This document shows, one piece after another, positions 16,219 through 24,279 of a stretch of DNA of 64,000 nucleotides. The position numbers were made by a program, and so were the translations under genes. Numbering within the stretch: the stretch's first letter is position 1; every line of letters starts with the position of its first letter. This stretch comes from Sideroxyarcus sp045866275 (GTDB taxonomy: Bacteria > Pseudomonadota > Gammaproteobacteria > Burkholderiales > Gallionellaceae): the NCBI GenBank assembly GCA_045866275.1, contig BAAFRX010000011.1, positions 16,029 through 80,028 of the forward strand, written 5' to 3'. The notes under the pieces are model-generated. The model saw nothing but the letters and a program-made list of their open reading frames with translations. It ran no database searches and was not told the DNA's origin.

Positions 16219-17451
16219 CTAGATCTTGCGGAACACCAATGTGCCGTTCGTCCCGCCAAAACCGAAGTTGTTGTTCATGGCCACATCAATCTTCATGTCA
16301 CGCGCGGTATTGGCGCAGTAGTCCAGGTCGCATTCCGGATCTTGCTCAAAGATGTTGATAGTCGGAGGTGAAACCTGGTGATGCAGTGCAAGCACAGAGA
16401 TAATGGATTCCACGCCACCTGCTCCACCCAGTAGATGTCCAATCATGGACTTGGTCGAATTAACCACCAGATCGTAAGCGTGATCGCCAAAGGCGGCCTT
16501 GATCGCATCCGTTTCATTTTTATCCCCCAGCGGCGTCGATGTACCGTGTGCATTGATGTATTGAACTTCTGCGGGAGATATTTTCGCGTCGCGCAGCGCA
16601 TTGACCATGCTGCGTTTTGGCCCATCCATGTTCGGAGCCATAATGTGGTAGGCGTCCGAACTCATACCGTATCCGGTCAGTTCAGCGTAGATTTTCGCCC
16701 CACGAGCCTTGGCATGTTCGTACTCTTCGAGAACCAGCACCCCTGCGCCTTCTCCCAGCACAAAACCATCTCTGCCTTTATCCCATGGCCGACTTGCCGT
16801 TGCAGGATCGTCATTGCGTGTGGATAGTGCCCGCGAAGCTGAAAATCCGCCAATCGCCAGATTCGAAACGGTTGATTCAGCTCCACCCGCCAGCATCGCA
16901 TCAGTGTCACCGTATTGAATCATGCGCATGGCTTCACCAATACTGTGAGTCCCGGTAGAACATGCCGACACGACGGCCATGTTTGGACCTTGCAGGCCAT
17001 ATCGTATGGAAAGGTTCCCGGATACCATGTTGATAATGGTGCCGGCAATGAAAAAAGGCGAAATCTTGTGAGCACCGCCAGCGCGGAAAATATCCTCGGT
17101 TTCCTCGATAGAGGGTAATCCTCCGATTCCAGAACCAACACAAACTCCGATTCGATCCGCGTTTCCCTCATTGATCTCCAGGCCGGAATCCTTGAAAGCT
17201 TCGATACCCGCGGCCATACCGAGATGCACGAAACGATCCATACGGCGCGCATCTTTAGCCGGAATAAACTGGGTCGCATCGAAGTCCTTGACCTCGCCTG
17301 CAATCTGGCAGGCAAACGCTGAGGCGTCAAACTTGGTGATACGTCCGATGCCGGATTTACCGGCGACAATGTTCTTCCACGTTTCAGCCACTCCGACACC
17401 CACTGGTGTAACTGCCCCGAGGCCGGTCACAACGACTCTGCGTTTAGTCAA
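16219..17451 (-). CDS. fabF: Beta-ketoacyl-ACP synthase II
   Basis: Condensing enzyme of 410 residues. It has the catalytic Cys in VSACSTGTHSIGEA and the two histidines in INAHGTSTPLGD and KSMIGHLLGGAGGVE. It elongates acyl-ACP in type II fatty acid synthesis and is the enzyme that elongates palmitoleoyl-ACP. It lies just downstream of acpP as in E. coli and upstream of pabC. The start at 17451 gives the typical MTKRRVVVTGLGAVTPVG N-terminus. Confidence 0.97.
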   Translation of the reverse strand: MTKRRVVVTGLGAVTPVGVGVAETWKNIVAGKSGIGRITKFDASAFACQIAGEVKDFDATQFIPAKDARRMDRFVHLGMAAGIEAFKDSGLEINEGNADRIGVCVGSGIGGLPSIEETEDIFRAGGAHKISPFFIAGTIINMVSGNLSIRYGLQGPNMAVVSACSTGTHSIGEAMRMIQYGDTDAMLAGGAESTVSNLAIGGFSASRALSTRNDDPATASRPWDKGRDGFVLGEGAGVLVLEEYEHAKARGAKIYAELTGYGMSSDAYHIMAPNMDGPKRSMVNALRDAKISPAEVQYINAHGTSTPLGDKNETDAIKAAFGDHAYDLVVNSTKSMIGHLLGGAGGVESIISVLALHHQVSPPTINIFEQDPECDLDYCANTARDMKIDVAMNNNFGFGGTNGTLVFRKI

Positions 17452-17482
17452 ACTGGACTCCGATACTCAAAAAAACAATAGA

Positions 17483-17719
17483 TTACTTGGAATTGGCGTT
17501 CACATAGTTCAGAGCTTCCTGAACGGTCGTGATCTTTTCGGCATCTTCATCAGGGATCTCAACACCGAATTCTTCTTCCAGCGCCATCACCAGCTCAACC
17601 GTATCCAGAGAGTCTGCGCCCAAATCATTCACGAAGGAGGACTCGTTCTTGACTTCGGACTCGTTTACGCCCAATTGTTCTGCGACGATTTTCTTGACAC
17701 GTTGTTCGTTGTTGGACAT
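17483..17719 (-). CDS. acpP: Acyl carrier protein
   Basis: Acidic protein of 78 residues. The phosphopantetheine attachment serine is S37 in the motif GADSLDTVELVMALEEEF. It carries growing acyl chains for all Fab enzymes encoded around it and also feeds PlsX. It lies between fabG and fabF, the standard order. Confidence 0.98.
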   Translation of the reverse strand: MSNNEQRVKKIVAEQLGVNESEVKNESSFVNDLGADSLDTVELVMALEEEFGVEIPDEDAEKITTVQEALNYVNANSK

Positions 17720-17793
17720 TGCATTACTCCCTTAAAGTTAAAGTACAAAAAGCGCGTGCATTCTACCAAACTTGCACCAAATTCAAAACTACC

Positions 17794-18537
17794 CTATTCC
17801 ATATACATGCCGCCATTGACGTGCAGGGTCACCCCGGTGATATAGGCTGCGCCCGGTCCGGCCAGAAAGGCTACCGCAGCCGCAATATCCGCAGGCAAGC
17901 CCAACCTTTTCAGGGGGACATTTTCAATCAGTTTTGCACGCTGTTCTTCGCCCAGCGCCAATGTCATGTCTGTATCGATGAAGCCCGGAGCGACGCAGTT
18001 GACCGTGATATTGCGGCTACCGATCTCTTGTGCCAGGGATTTCGAGAATCCGGCCATGCCTGCCTTGGACGCGGCATAATTGGCCTGCCCCGGATTGCCC
18101 ATGCTGCCGACCACGGAGGAAATGTTGATGATGCGCCCCGATCTGGTCTTCATCATGCCGCGCAATACGGCGCGGGAAAGACGGAAAACCGATTTCAGGT
18201 TGGTCGCCAGCACATCGTCCCATTCCTCGTCGGTCATGCGTGCAAGCAAATTGTCCTTGGTGATACCGGCGTTATTGACGAGGATTGCGATCTCACCGAA
18301 TTGCGCGCGGATTGTTGCCAGCGTCTGCTCGACCTGCGCCGGATCATTGACGTTGAGTGCCAGTCCCTGTCCCTTTATGCCGCTTTGGGCCAGATAATCA
18401 CTGATGGCTTGCGCGCCTTTTTCAGTGGTTGCAGTGCCAATGACAACCGCACCCTGCTTGCCGAGCTCAAGCGCGATGGCCTGACCAATACCGCGCGATG
18501 CGCCAGTCACCAGAGCAGTTTTCCCTTGTATTGTCAT
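17794..18537 (-). CDS. fabG: 3-oxoacyl-ACP reductase
   Basis: Short-chain dehydrogenase of 247 residues. It has the NADP(H)-binding motif TGASRGIG at the N-terminus, NNAGIT, the catalytic Ser in INISSVVG and the YxxxK pair in YAASKAG. It ends with the FabG-type ITGVTLHVNGGMYM. It reduces beta-ketoacyl-ACP in each elongation round. It lies 11 bases after fabD, in operon. Confidence 0.97.
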   Translation of the reverse strand: MTIQGKTALVTGASRGIGQAIALELGKQGAVVIGTATTEKGAQAISDYLAQSGIKGQGLALNVNDPAQVEQTLATIRAQFGEIAILVNNAGITKDNLLARMTDEEWDDVLATNLKSVFRLSRAVLRGMMKTRSGRIINISSVVGSMGNPGQANYAASKAGMAGFSKSLAQEIGSRNITVNCVAPGFIDTDMTLALGEEQRAKLIENVPLKRLGLPADIAAAVAFLAGPGAAYITGVTLHVNGGMYME

Positions 18538-18548
18538 GCTGTTTCCTC

Positions 18549-19481
18549 TTATGCCAGCAAAGTCAGTGCCGCCTTAAGCGACTGGCCATCATTGATGGCC
18601 AACGCCTGTTGCGTCGAATCGATGCGTTTGTTCAAACCGGCCAACACCTTGCCAGGCGCGCATTCGACGTTATGCGTGATGCCCTGGCTGCCAAAGTAGC
18701 GTACGGTCTCGACCCAGCGCACTGGAGAAAACAGCTGCCGCACCAGCGCATCCTTGATCGCTGCTGCATCATGATGCGCAGCAACATCGGCGTTATGAAC
18801 CACCGGAATGGAAGGAGACTGGAACGCGACGCTCTCCAGATAGGCGCGCAACTTTTCGGCGGCGCCCTGAAGCAGACTGCAATGGGAAGGGACGCTCATC
18901 GGCAGCATCAACGCGCGTTTTGCGCCCTTCTCCTTGGCAATTGCCATGCCGCGCTCTACCGCCGCACGGTCGCCTGCGATGACCACCTGTCCGGGCGAAT
19001 TGAAATTTACCGCTTCAAGCACCTGCCCCTGCGCACCTTCGGCACACACGGCGCGCACGACCTCGTCATCCAGGCCTAGGATGGCAGCGATGCCCCCTTT
19101 CCCCTCTGGAACGGCTTGCTGCATGCATTGCGCGCGGTATCGAACCAGCGGGAGCGCATCGGCAAATTTCAAGGCACCTGCAGCCACCAGTGCCGTGTAC
19201 TCGCCCAGACTGTGTCCTGCCATGATTGCCGGTTGCGCACCCTGTTGCGACTGCCATGCACGATAGACTGCGATCCCCGCGGTCAGCATCAACGGCTGTG
19301 TGTTCACCGTGGCGTTCAAGTCGGCATCATCGCCTGTGGCGACCAGTTGCCACAAGTCCTGTTGCAACACATCCGATGCTTCGCTGAATGTGTCGCGCAC
19401 GACAGAATACTCGGCATACCCGTCCATCATGCCTGTGGATTGGGAGCCTTGTCCGGGGAAAACAAATGCAAATCGCGTCAT
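18549..19481 (-). CDS. fabD: Malonyl-CoA:ACP transacylase
   Basis: Protein of 310 residues with FPGQGSQSTGMM at the N-terminus, the nucleophile serine in GHSLGEYTALVAAG and the catalytic His in SVPSHCSLL. It loads malonyl groups onto ACP. It starts 8 bases after the fabH stop and is directly upstream of fabG. Confidence 0.97.
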   Translation of the reverse strand: MTRFAFVFPGQGSQSTGMMDGYAEYSVVRDTFSEASDVLQQDLWQLVATGDDADLNATVNTQPLMLTAGIAVYRAWQSQQGAQPAIMAGHSLGEYTALVAAGALKFADALPLVRYRAQCMQQAVPEGKGGIAAILGLDDEVVRAVCAEGAQGQVLEAVNFNSPGQVVIAGDRAAVERGMAIAKEKGAKRALMLPMSVPSHCSLLQGAAEKLRAYLESVAFQSPSIPVVHNADVAAHHDAAAIKDALVRQLFSPVRWVETVRYFGSQGITHNVECAPGKVLAGLNKRIDSTQQALAINDGQSLKAALTLLA

Positions 19482-19489
19482 GTCGGAAC

Positions 19490-20419
19490 CTACCAGTTAA
19501 TAAGTGCTGCGCCCCAGGTAAAACCACCCCCAATGGCTTCGATCAATATTTTCTGCCCGGACCTGATCCGCCCGTCGCGCACGGCGGCATCCAAGGCGAG
19601 CGGAATCGATGCAGCTGAAGTATTGCCATGGCCGGCCACGGTAACGATTACGTTGCTCATCTTCAAGCCGAGTTTTTTTGCGGTCGCTTCGATGATGCGT
19701 ATGTTGGCTTGATGTGGAACCAGCCAGTCTATATCGCTGCCAAGCAATTTTTGCTCCGCAAGCAATTCCTCAACAACATTAGACAACACATTGACTGCAA
19801 ACTTAAAAACCGCCTGTCCATCCATGCCTATCATCGGATCTGCCTTTAGCAGATTGCGGTACGCCCCATCGGCATGCAATTTTGAAGCCACGATTCCGGG
19901 CCGGTCAGAAGCACGCACAATGACAGCGCCGGCTCCGTCTCCAAACAATACGCAGGTGGTGCGGTCTTTCCAGTCAAGCATCCGCGACAATACTTCTGCG
20001 CCAACAACCAGTACGGTGCGCGCTTGACCACCCCGGATATACAAATCGGCCGTATTCAAGGCAAAGATGAAGCCCCCGCAAACCGCCTGAATATCAAAAG
20101 CGGCAGAGCCGTTTTTAATGCCGAGCTTGTCCTGCAGAATACAGGCCGTGCTGGGAAAATTCATGTCCGGTGAAGTGGTGGCGACAATAATCAGATCGAT
20201 ATCATCGGCACTCATGCCGGCAGCCTCGATCGCCTTGATGCTGGCATTGAACGCCAGGTCACTCGCCATCTCGCTATCCGCTGCGATATGCCTCTCCTCA
20301 ATCCCGCTGCGGGAAACGATCCAGTCGTGGGAAGTTTCAACGATCTTTTCGAGATCGTAATTGGTCAGTACTTTTTGAGGCAGATAGCTTCCAGTGCCGA
20401 CGATGCGAGAATGAATCAA
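19490..20419 (-). CDS. fabH: Beta-ketoacyl-ACP synthase III
   Basis: Protein of 309 residues with the catalytic triad of KAS III: Cys in DIQAVCGGFIFAL, His in WLVPHQANIRIIE and Asn in VAGHGNTSAAS. It starts fatty acid synthesis by condensing acetyl-CoA with malonyl-ACP. I chose a TTG start at 20419 (protein begins with Ile-His-Ser-Arg-Ile-Val-Gly-Thr-Gly after the initiator). It lies 10 bases after the plsX stop with a G-rich Shine-Dalgarno; the open frame to 20539 would overlap plsX by more than 100 bases and has no family similarity. Confidence 0.93.
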   Translation of the reverse strand: MIHSRIVGTGSYLPQKVLTNYDLEKIVETSHDWIVSRSGIEERHIAADSEMASDLAFNASIKAIEAAGMSADDIDLIIVATTSPDMNFPSTACILQDKLGIKNGSAAFDIQAVCGGFIFALNTADLYIRGGQARTVLVVGAEVLSRMLDWKDRTTCVLFGDGAGAVIVRASDRPGIVASKLHADGAYRNLLKADPMIGMDGQAVFKFAVNVLSNVVEELLAEQKLLGSDIDWLVPHQANIRIIEATAKKLGLKMSNVIVTVAGHGNTSAASIPLALDAAVRDGRIRSGQKILIEAIGGGFTWGAALINW

Positions 20420-20429
20420 GAGACCCCCA

Positions 20430-21455
20430 CTAGTTTGATTGGCGTGCGCGATGCCATTTTTCAACCCGCTCACTGATCTGAGACAGCATCCCACCGCGCG
20501 CCTCTTCCGCCGCACGTTCGATCGCACACTGGAAAGCAAAAATATCGGCCGAACCGTGGCTTTTTACCACAATACCCTTCAACCCGAGAAAGCTGGCGCC
20601 ATTGTAGCGTCGATGATCCAGTCTTTTCTTGAACGCCAAAAGTACGGGCAAGGCGAACAGAGCGGCGATTTTAGTCGCCCAATTGCGACTAAATCCTTCC
20701 CGCAGAAAACCGCCCATCATTTTTGTCACGCCCTCGGCGGTTTTGAGCGCCACGTTCCCGATAAAGCCATCGCAGACAACCACATCGGTGACCCCCCTAA
20801 AAATGTCATTTCCTTCGACGTTGCCATAAAAGTTCAAATCACTGTTTTGCAGTAGCTCGATGGCACGTTTAACAACTTCGTTTCCTTTGATGGCTTCACT
20901 GCCAATATTGAGCAGACCGATACTCGGATTTTCCCTGTGCTCGATTGCCGACACCAAAGCATCGCCCATGATGGCGAACTGCAGCAAATGCTCGGCGGAA
21001 CAGTCAACATTGGCCCCCAAGTCCAACATGCAGACCTGACCATCTTTAGTGGGCAAAAAAGAGGCGATTGCAGGACGCTCGATACCCGGAATCGTTTTAA
21101 GGACATAGCGGGCAGTGGCCATCAATGCCCCTGTGTTGCCCGCACTCACGCAAGCGGAAGCGCTCCCATCCTTAACCAGATTGATCGCAACCCGCATCGA
21201 GGAATCCTTCTTCCCGCGCAAGGCCAACTGGGGCTGCTCATCCATTGCGACCACCTGTGTCGCAGGGTGAATAATCAGACGGGGATGATCCGTGGTCATT
21301 CCGGTGGCCCGCAGCGCCTCCATAATTTTATCGGTCAAACCAACCAAAATTACTTTGTCGGACGGATACTTCTGCAGATAGGAAATGACTGCCGGTACAG
21401 TGACGCACACTCCGTGGTCTCCGCCCATGGCATCGATGGCTATTGTTACATCCAC
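20430..21455 (-). CDS. plsX: Phosphate acyltransferase PlsX
   Basis: Protein of 341 residues. It begins DVTIAIDAMGGDHG after a GTG start with AAGGAG six bases upstream; an ATG at 21482 in frame lies before that ribosome site and is rejected. It has the family motifs SAGNTGALMATARYVL, LDLGANVDC and FIGNVALKTAEG. It makes acyl-phosphate from acyl-ACP for phospholipid synthesis at the membrane surface. It is flanked by rpmF and fabH, the conserved order. Confidence 0.95.
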   Translation of the reverse strand: MDVTIAIDAMGGDHGVCVTVPAVISYLQKYPSDKVILVGLTDKIMEALRATGMTTDHPRLIIHPATQVVAMDEQPQLALRGKKDSSMRVAINLVKDGSASACVSAGNTGALMATARYVLKTIPGIERPAIASFLPTKDGQVCMLDLGANVDCSAEHLLQFAIMGDALVSAIEHRENPSIGLLNIGSEAIKGNEVVKRAIELLQNSDLNFYGNVEGNDIFRGVTDVVVCDGFIGNVALKTAEGVTKMMGGFLREGFSRNWATKIAALFALPVLLAFKKRLDHRRYNGASFLGLKGIVVKSHGSADIFAFQCAIERAAEEARGGMLSQISERVEKWHRARQSN

Positions 21456-21539
21456 TGGATGCTCCTTAAAAATGACAGACACACGACAGGCCGCGACCTG
21501 CCCTGATTTAGGAAGCAGCCTTAAATTTTGACAAGGGGT

Positions 21540-21719
21540 TTACTCACCCTTGGTGTTGACCACTTTCTTGCCGCGGTAGTAACCGCTGGGGCTGATGTGG
21601 TGACGCAGATGCGGTTCGCCCGTGGACGGCTCGACCGCCAGTGCCGGACCGGTCAGAAAGTCGTGCGCGCGATGCATGCCACGCTTGGAGGGGGACTTCT
21701 TGTTTTGCTGAACTGCCAT
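21540..21719 (-). CDS. rpmF: Ribosomal protein L32
   Basis: A 59-residue basic protein read directly from the minus strand. It begins MAVQQNKKSPSKRGMHRAHD, has the L32 core HHISPSGYYRGKKVV and ends NTKGE. It is a component of the large ribosomal subunit. TGAGGAG precedes the ATG at 21719. The position between yceD and plsX is the conserved bacterial order. It lacks the zinc-binding cysteines found in some L32 proteins. Confidence 0.95.
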   Translation of the reverse strand: MAVQQNKKSPSKRGMHRAHDFLTGPALAVEPSTGEPHLRHHISPSGYYRGKKVVNTKGE

Positions 21720-21740
21720 GGTAACTCCTCAAAAAATCGA

Positions 21741-22226
21741 TTAATGCTTCTTGATTCTATTTGCCAGCACCGCAAACGGGCTGGCGGACTGATTTAATGC
21801 ATTCTCCGGCACAAGACATTTTCCAGCCGGATGTCTGGGGGCATAAGGCATGCCCAGCAACAGCTCATCCTCAACCAGGGACAACACATCAATGCGTGTC
21901 GATGTCTCGATGCACTCCGTCTCGTCTTCCATATCGACCGCATCGATTTCCCCGGGCGGCGCCAAGCGCAAAGATGAAGCCATTGCAACCGGGAACAGCA
22001 ACTCGCCCAGACAGCGCTGGCATCGCAAACGGCATTCACCGCCAAGCTCGACGTCCAGCATCAGATGGCTGTCTTTCGCGTAACCGCGCAGAAGGAACGC
22101 GATTTCTCCACGCTCATTCGCCAACAGCTCTTTCAGCCGGGGCAACGCATCCAACGGCAAATTTCCGCGCAACTCCCTGCCATTCAGGGCAAAGTCCACG
22201 CCATCGATCAAAGGCCGTGCAAACAT
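21741..22226 (-). CDS. yceD: YceD/DUF177 protein, 23S rRNA accumulation factor
   Basis: Protein of 161 residues starting at the ATG at 22226 (MFARPLIDGVDFAL). It has the DUF177 features CRLRCQRCLGEL, an acidic central region and the C-terminal NQSASPFAVLANRI (family end usually NPFAVLAKLK). In E. coli and plants this family is needed for normal 23S rRNA accumulation. It is the first gene of the rpmF-plsX-fab operon and is divergent from maf; the 59-base intergenic region must hold both promoters. The frame is open to 22451 but the upstream part is antisense to maf. Confidence 0.9.
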   Translation of the reverse strand: MFARPLIDGVDFALNGRELRGNLPLDALPRLKELLANERGEIAFLLRGYAKDSHLMLDVELGGECRLRCQRCLGELLFPVAMASSLRLAPPGEIDAVDMEDETECIETSTRIDVLSLVEDELLLGMPYAPRHPAGKCLVPENALNQSASPFAVLANRIKKH

Positions 22227-22285
22227 GAGGCGCGCATGATATATATTCGCGCCCCCTCTGTCAAAGCCGTGCAGCAAGGAATATC

Positions 22286-22870
22286 TTGAATAGCAAACCC
22301 ATTGTTCTGGCGTCCACCTCCCTGTACCGGAGACAACTCCTTGCCACGCTGCAGATGCCCTTCGTGACTGCCAACCCCGAAGTCGATGAGACCCCCCTTG
22401 CGGGTGAAGACGCGCGACAAACCTCGTTGCGCCTGGCTGAAATGAAGGCACGTGCCGTTTCCTGCCGTTTTCCTGCCGCGTTGATCATTGGTTCAGACCA
22501 GGTTGCACTTCTGAATGGCGTGCAGCTCGGCAAACCCTTGACGCACGAAAACGCCGTGCGCCAGTTACAGGCCATGCGCGGCAATACCGTTATCTTCCAT
22601 ACCGCATTGAGTCTGCTTGATGCATCAACTGGCGAAGCCCAGACAGAGGTTATCGAAACCCGGGTGAAGTTTCGACCGTTGAGCGATGAACAAATACAGC
22701 GTTATCTGCTCAAGGAGCAACCGTATCACTGTGCCGGAAGTGCGAAATCAGAAGGCTTGGGCATCGCATTGATCGAACGAATCGAGGGGAACGACCCGAA
22801 CGCATTGATCGGACTGCCTTTAATCTCACTGATAGACATGCTAAAAAAACAAGGTATTAGCGTTATATGA
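22286..22870 (+). CDS. yceF: Maf-like nucleotide pyrophosphatase, YceF type
   Basis: Protein of 194 residues. It starts with IVLASTSLYRRQLLATL, the Maf signature, and ends with CAGSAKSEGLGIALIERIEG and NALIGLPLI, which follow the YceF branch (m7GTP pyrophosphatase in E. coli). It removes methylated or aberrant nucleoside triphosphates. The start is a TTG at 22286 with AAGGAA upstream; no in-frame ATG fits the N-terminus. It is divergent from yceD. Confidence 0.9.
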   Translation: MNSKPIVLASTSLYRRQLLATLQMPFVTANPEVDETPLAGEDARQTSLRLAEMKARAVSCRFPAALIIGSDQVALLNGVQLGKPLTHENAVRQLQAMRGNTVIFHTALSLLDASTGEAQTEVIETRVKFRPLSDEQIQRYLLKEQPYHCAGSAKSEGLGIALIERIEGNDPNALIGLPLISLIDMLKKQGISVI

Positions 22871-22962
22871 CCCTGGGCATCTGAATTTTGCTGTTGCGAT
22901 GAATTGTGCATTCTGATATTAAAGCGCGCTTGAAAAATCAAGCCATTCTTGGAGACCCCCTC

Positions 22963-23385
22963 ATGCCCGTGCAAGTAAACAAAACTACCGCCCCGTACAA
23001 AGAAAAAAAGGGCGAGGCCTACATGAATTCGAAACAGCTGGCTCATTTTCGCGCGATCCTGTCCGGAATCAAGGCGAGTCTGGGGCAGGACATCGACCGC
23101 ACCGTGCATACCATGCAAGACGAGGCCACTGTATTCGCCGACCCCAATGACCGCGCAACTCAAGAATCAGACATGAGTCTGGAATTACGCAATCGCGACC
23201 GTGAACGAAAGCTCATCAAAAATATCGACAAGATGCTGGCGCGGATCGATGCCAACGATTACGGTTATTGCGACAACTGTGGCGTAGAGATCGGATTGAG
23301 CCGACTCGAAGCTCGTCCGACTGCTACCTTGTGCATCGACTGCAAGACCCTGGACGAGATCCGCGAAAAGCAAGTGGCCAAATAG
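22963..23385 (+). CDS. dksA: DksA, RNA polymerase-binding regulator
   Basis: Protein of 140 residues with a coiled-coil N-terminal half and the C4 zinc finger at the end (CDNCGVEIGLSRLEARPTAT, then CIDC). The coiled-coil tip has DPNDRATQESD, matching the acidic D-x-x-D/A tip of DksA. It binds the RNA polymerase secondary channel and works with ppGpp in the stringent response. I chose the ATG at 22963 with TTGGAGA upstream; the frame opens at 22906. Confidence 0.94.
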   Translation: MPVQVNKTTAPYKEKKGEAYMNSKQLAHFRAILSGIKASLGQDIDRTVHTMQDEATVFADPNDRATQESDMSLELRNRDRERKLIKNIDKMLARIDANDYGYCDNCGVEIGLSRLEARPTATLCIDCKTLDEIREKQVAK

Positions 23386-23582
23386 CATTGGGCGGCTTGC
23401 TTCCAGTGCTGGCCGGCATCCGCGTAGCGCGTTTGGGCGCGCATCCTTAGAATAGCGCGCCCCTATCGGGCGGGCTCGATCAGAGTCCACTCAATTGTTT
23501 GATATGCGCAGCCGCACTTCTCCCCAGCGCATGCAATTCATACCCCCCTCCAGTGCCGAAACAATGCGTCCTTTTGCTGGGC

Positions 23583-23660
23583 TGCCAGGACTATATCGAG
23601 CTGAATCCGGTGCGCGCAAATATGGTGGCGCATCCGGCCGAGTATCACGGGGCGAGGTCT
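23583..23660 (+). pseudogene. Remnant of a REP-associated tyrosine transposase (RAYT)
   Basis: Twenty-six codons read CQDYIELNPVRANMVAHPAE followed by YHGARS. The core is the strongly conserved RAYT segment YIELNPVRAGMV(x)HPxEYxWSS. Nothing upstream or downstream in any frame continues the family (no HUH motif, no catalytic Tyr), so this is a decayed fragment. The rest of the 370-base gap between dksA and the superoxide reductase shows no other gene. REP-like palindromes elsewhere in the window (28186-28380 and 31635-31812) are the kind of element that RAYTs mobilise. Confidence 0.7.
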
Positions 23661-23754
23661 GTCCCTGGTTCTACGTTCATCCGTATCGGCGCAGCCGTAG
23701 AAGTGCGGTACAATGTTCGGATAGATTTATCGTTAATAACCAAGGAGACTTGCA

Positions 23755-24168
23755 ATGAGCATGAATCGTAGAACCTTCCTCACCGGCGCTGCCGCAGCAG
23801 CGGTCGTTGCCAGTATCGGAAAGGCCGGTGCGGCCGAGCACGCGACCGACGGGCTGCCCGCACAGAATCTTTTCTACACCAAGGAGAACCCGGGCCGCTG
23901 GGAGAAGAAGGCCGGCACCCATGTGCCGCACATCGAGATTGTTGACGGCAATGTCAAGTTGAGCACACCGCATCCGATGTCGGAGGAGCACTTCATCGTG
24001 CGCCATACCCTGTTGCTGGCCGACGGTACCGTGGTGGGCGCAAAGACCTTTACGCCGAAGGACAGCCCGATCTCTGAATATGCGCTGCCCGACGGCTACA
24101 AAGGCAAGGTGTTCGGTACCAGCTTCTGCAACCAGCATGATTTCTGGCTGGTCGAAGCGAAGGTCTGA
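23755..24168 (+). CDS. Tat-exported superoxide reductase-like protein
   Basis: Protein of 137 residues. The N-terminus MSMNRRTFLTGAAAAAVV is a twin-arginine signal, so the protein is probably folded with its metal in the cytosol and exported. The mature part carries the iron site of superoxide reductases: H56 in GTHVPHIEI, H73 and H79 in TPHPMSEEHFIV, then C125 and H128 in TSFCNQHDFW (His4-Cys site). E50/K52 precede H56 as in neelaredoxin. It lacks the N-terminal rubredoxin-like iron domain, so it is the one-iron class. It likely reduces superoxide in the periplasm. TACAAT at 23709-23714 is a plausible -10. Confidence 0.82.
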   Translation: MSMNRRTFLTGAAAAAVVASIGKAGAAEHATDGLPAQNLFYTKENPGRWEKKAGTHVPHIEIVDGNVKLSTPHPMSEEHFIVRHTLLLADGTVVGAKTFTPKDSPISEYALPDGYKGKVFGTSFCNQHDFWLVEAKV

Positions 24169-24189
24169 TCTTTCGTGCATCGTGAAGAA

Positions 24190-24215
24190 GGCGCGCCTGC
24201 GGGCGCGCCTTTTTT
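24190..24215 (+). terminator. Rho-independent terminator of the superoxide reductase gene
   Basis: Perfect stem GGCGCGCC / GGCGCGCC (24190-24197 with 24202-24209) with a TGCG loop and six T residues at 24210-24215, about 20 bases after the stop codon. Confidence 0.88.
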
Positions 24216-24279
24216 GTTTGCGAGCGACGCAACAGGTTGACTCATTTCGCAGTAATGGGTGTCCCCGGTTTACCGCCGC

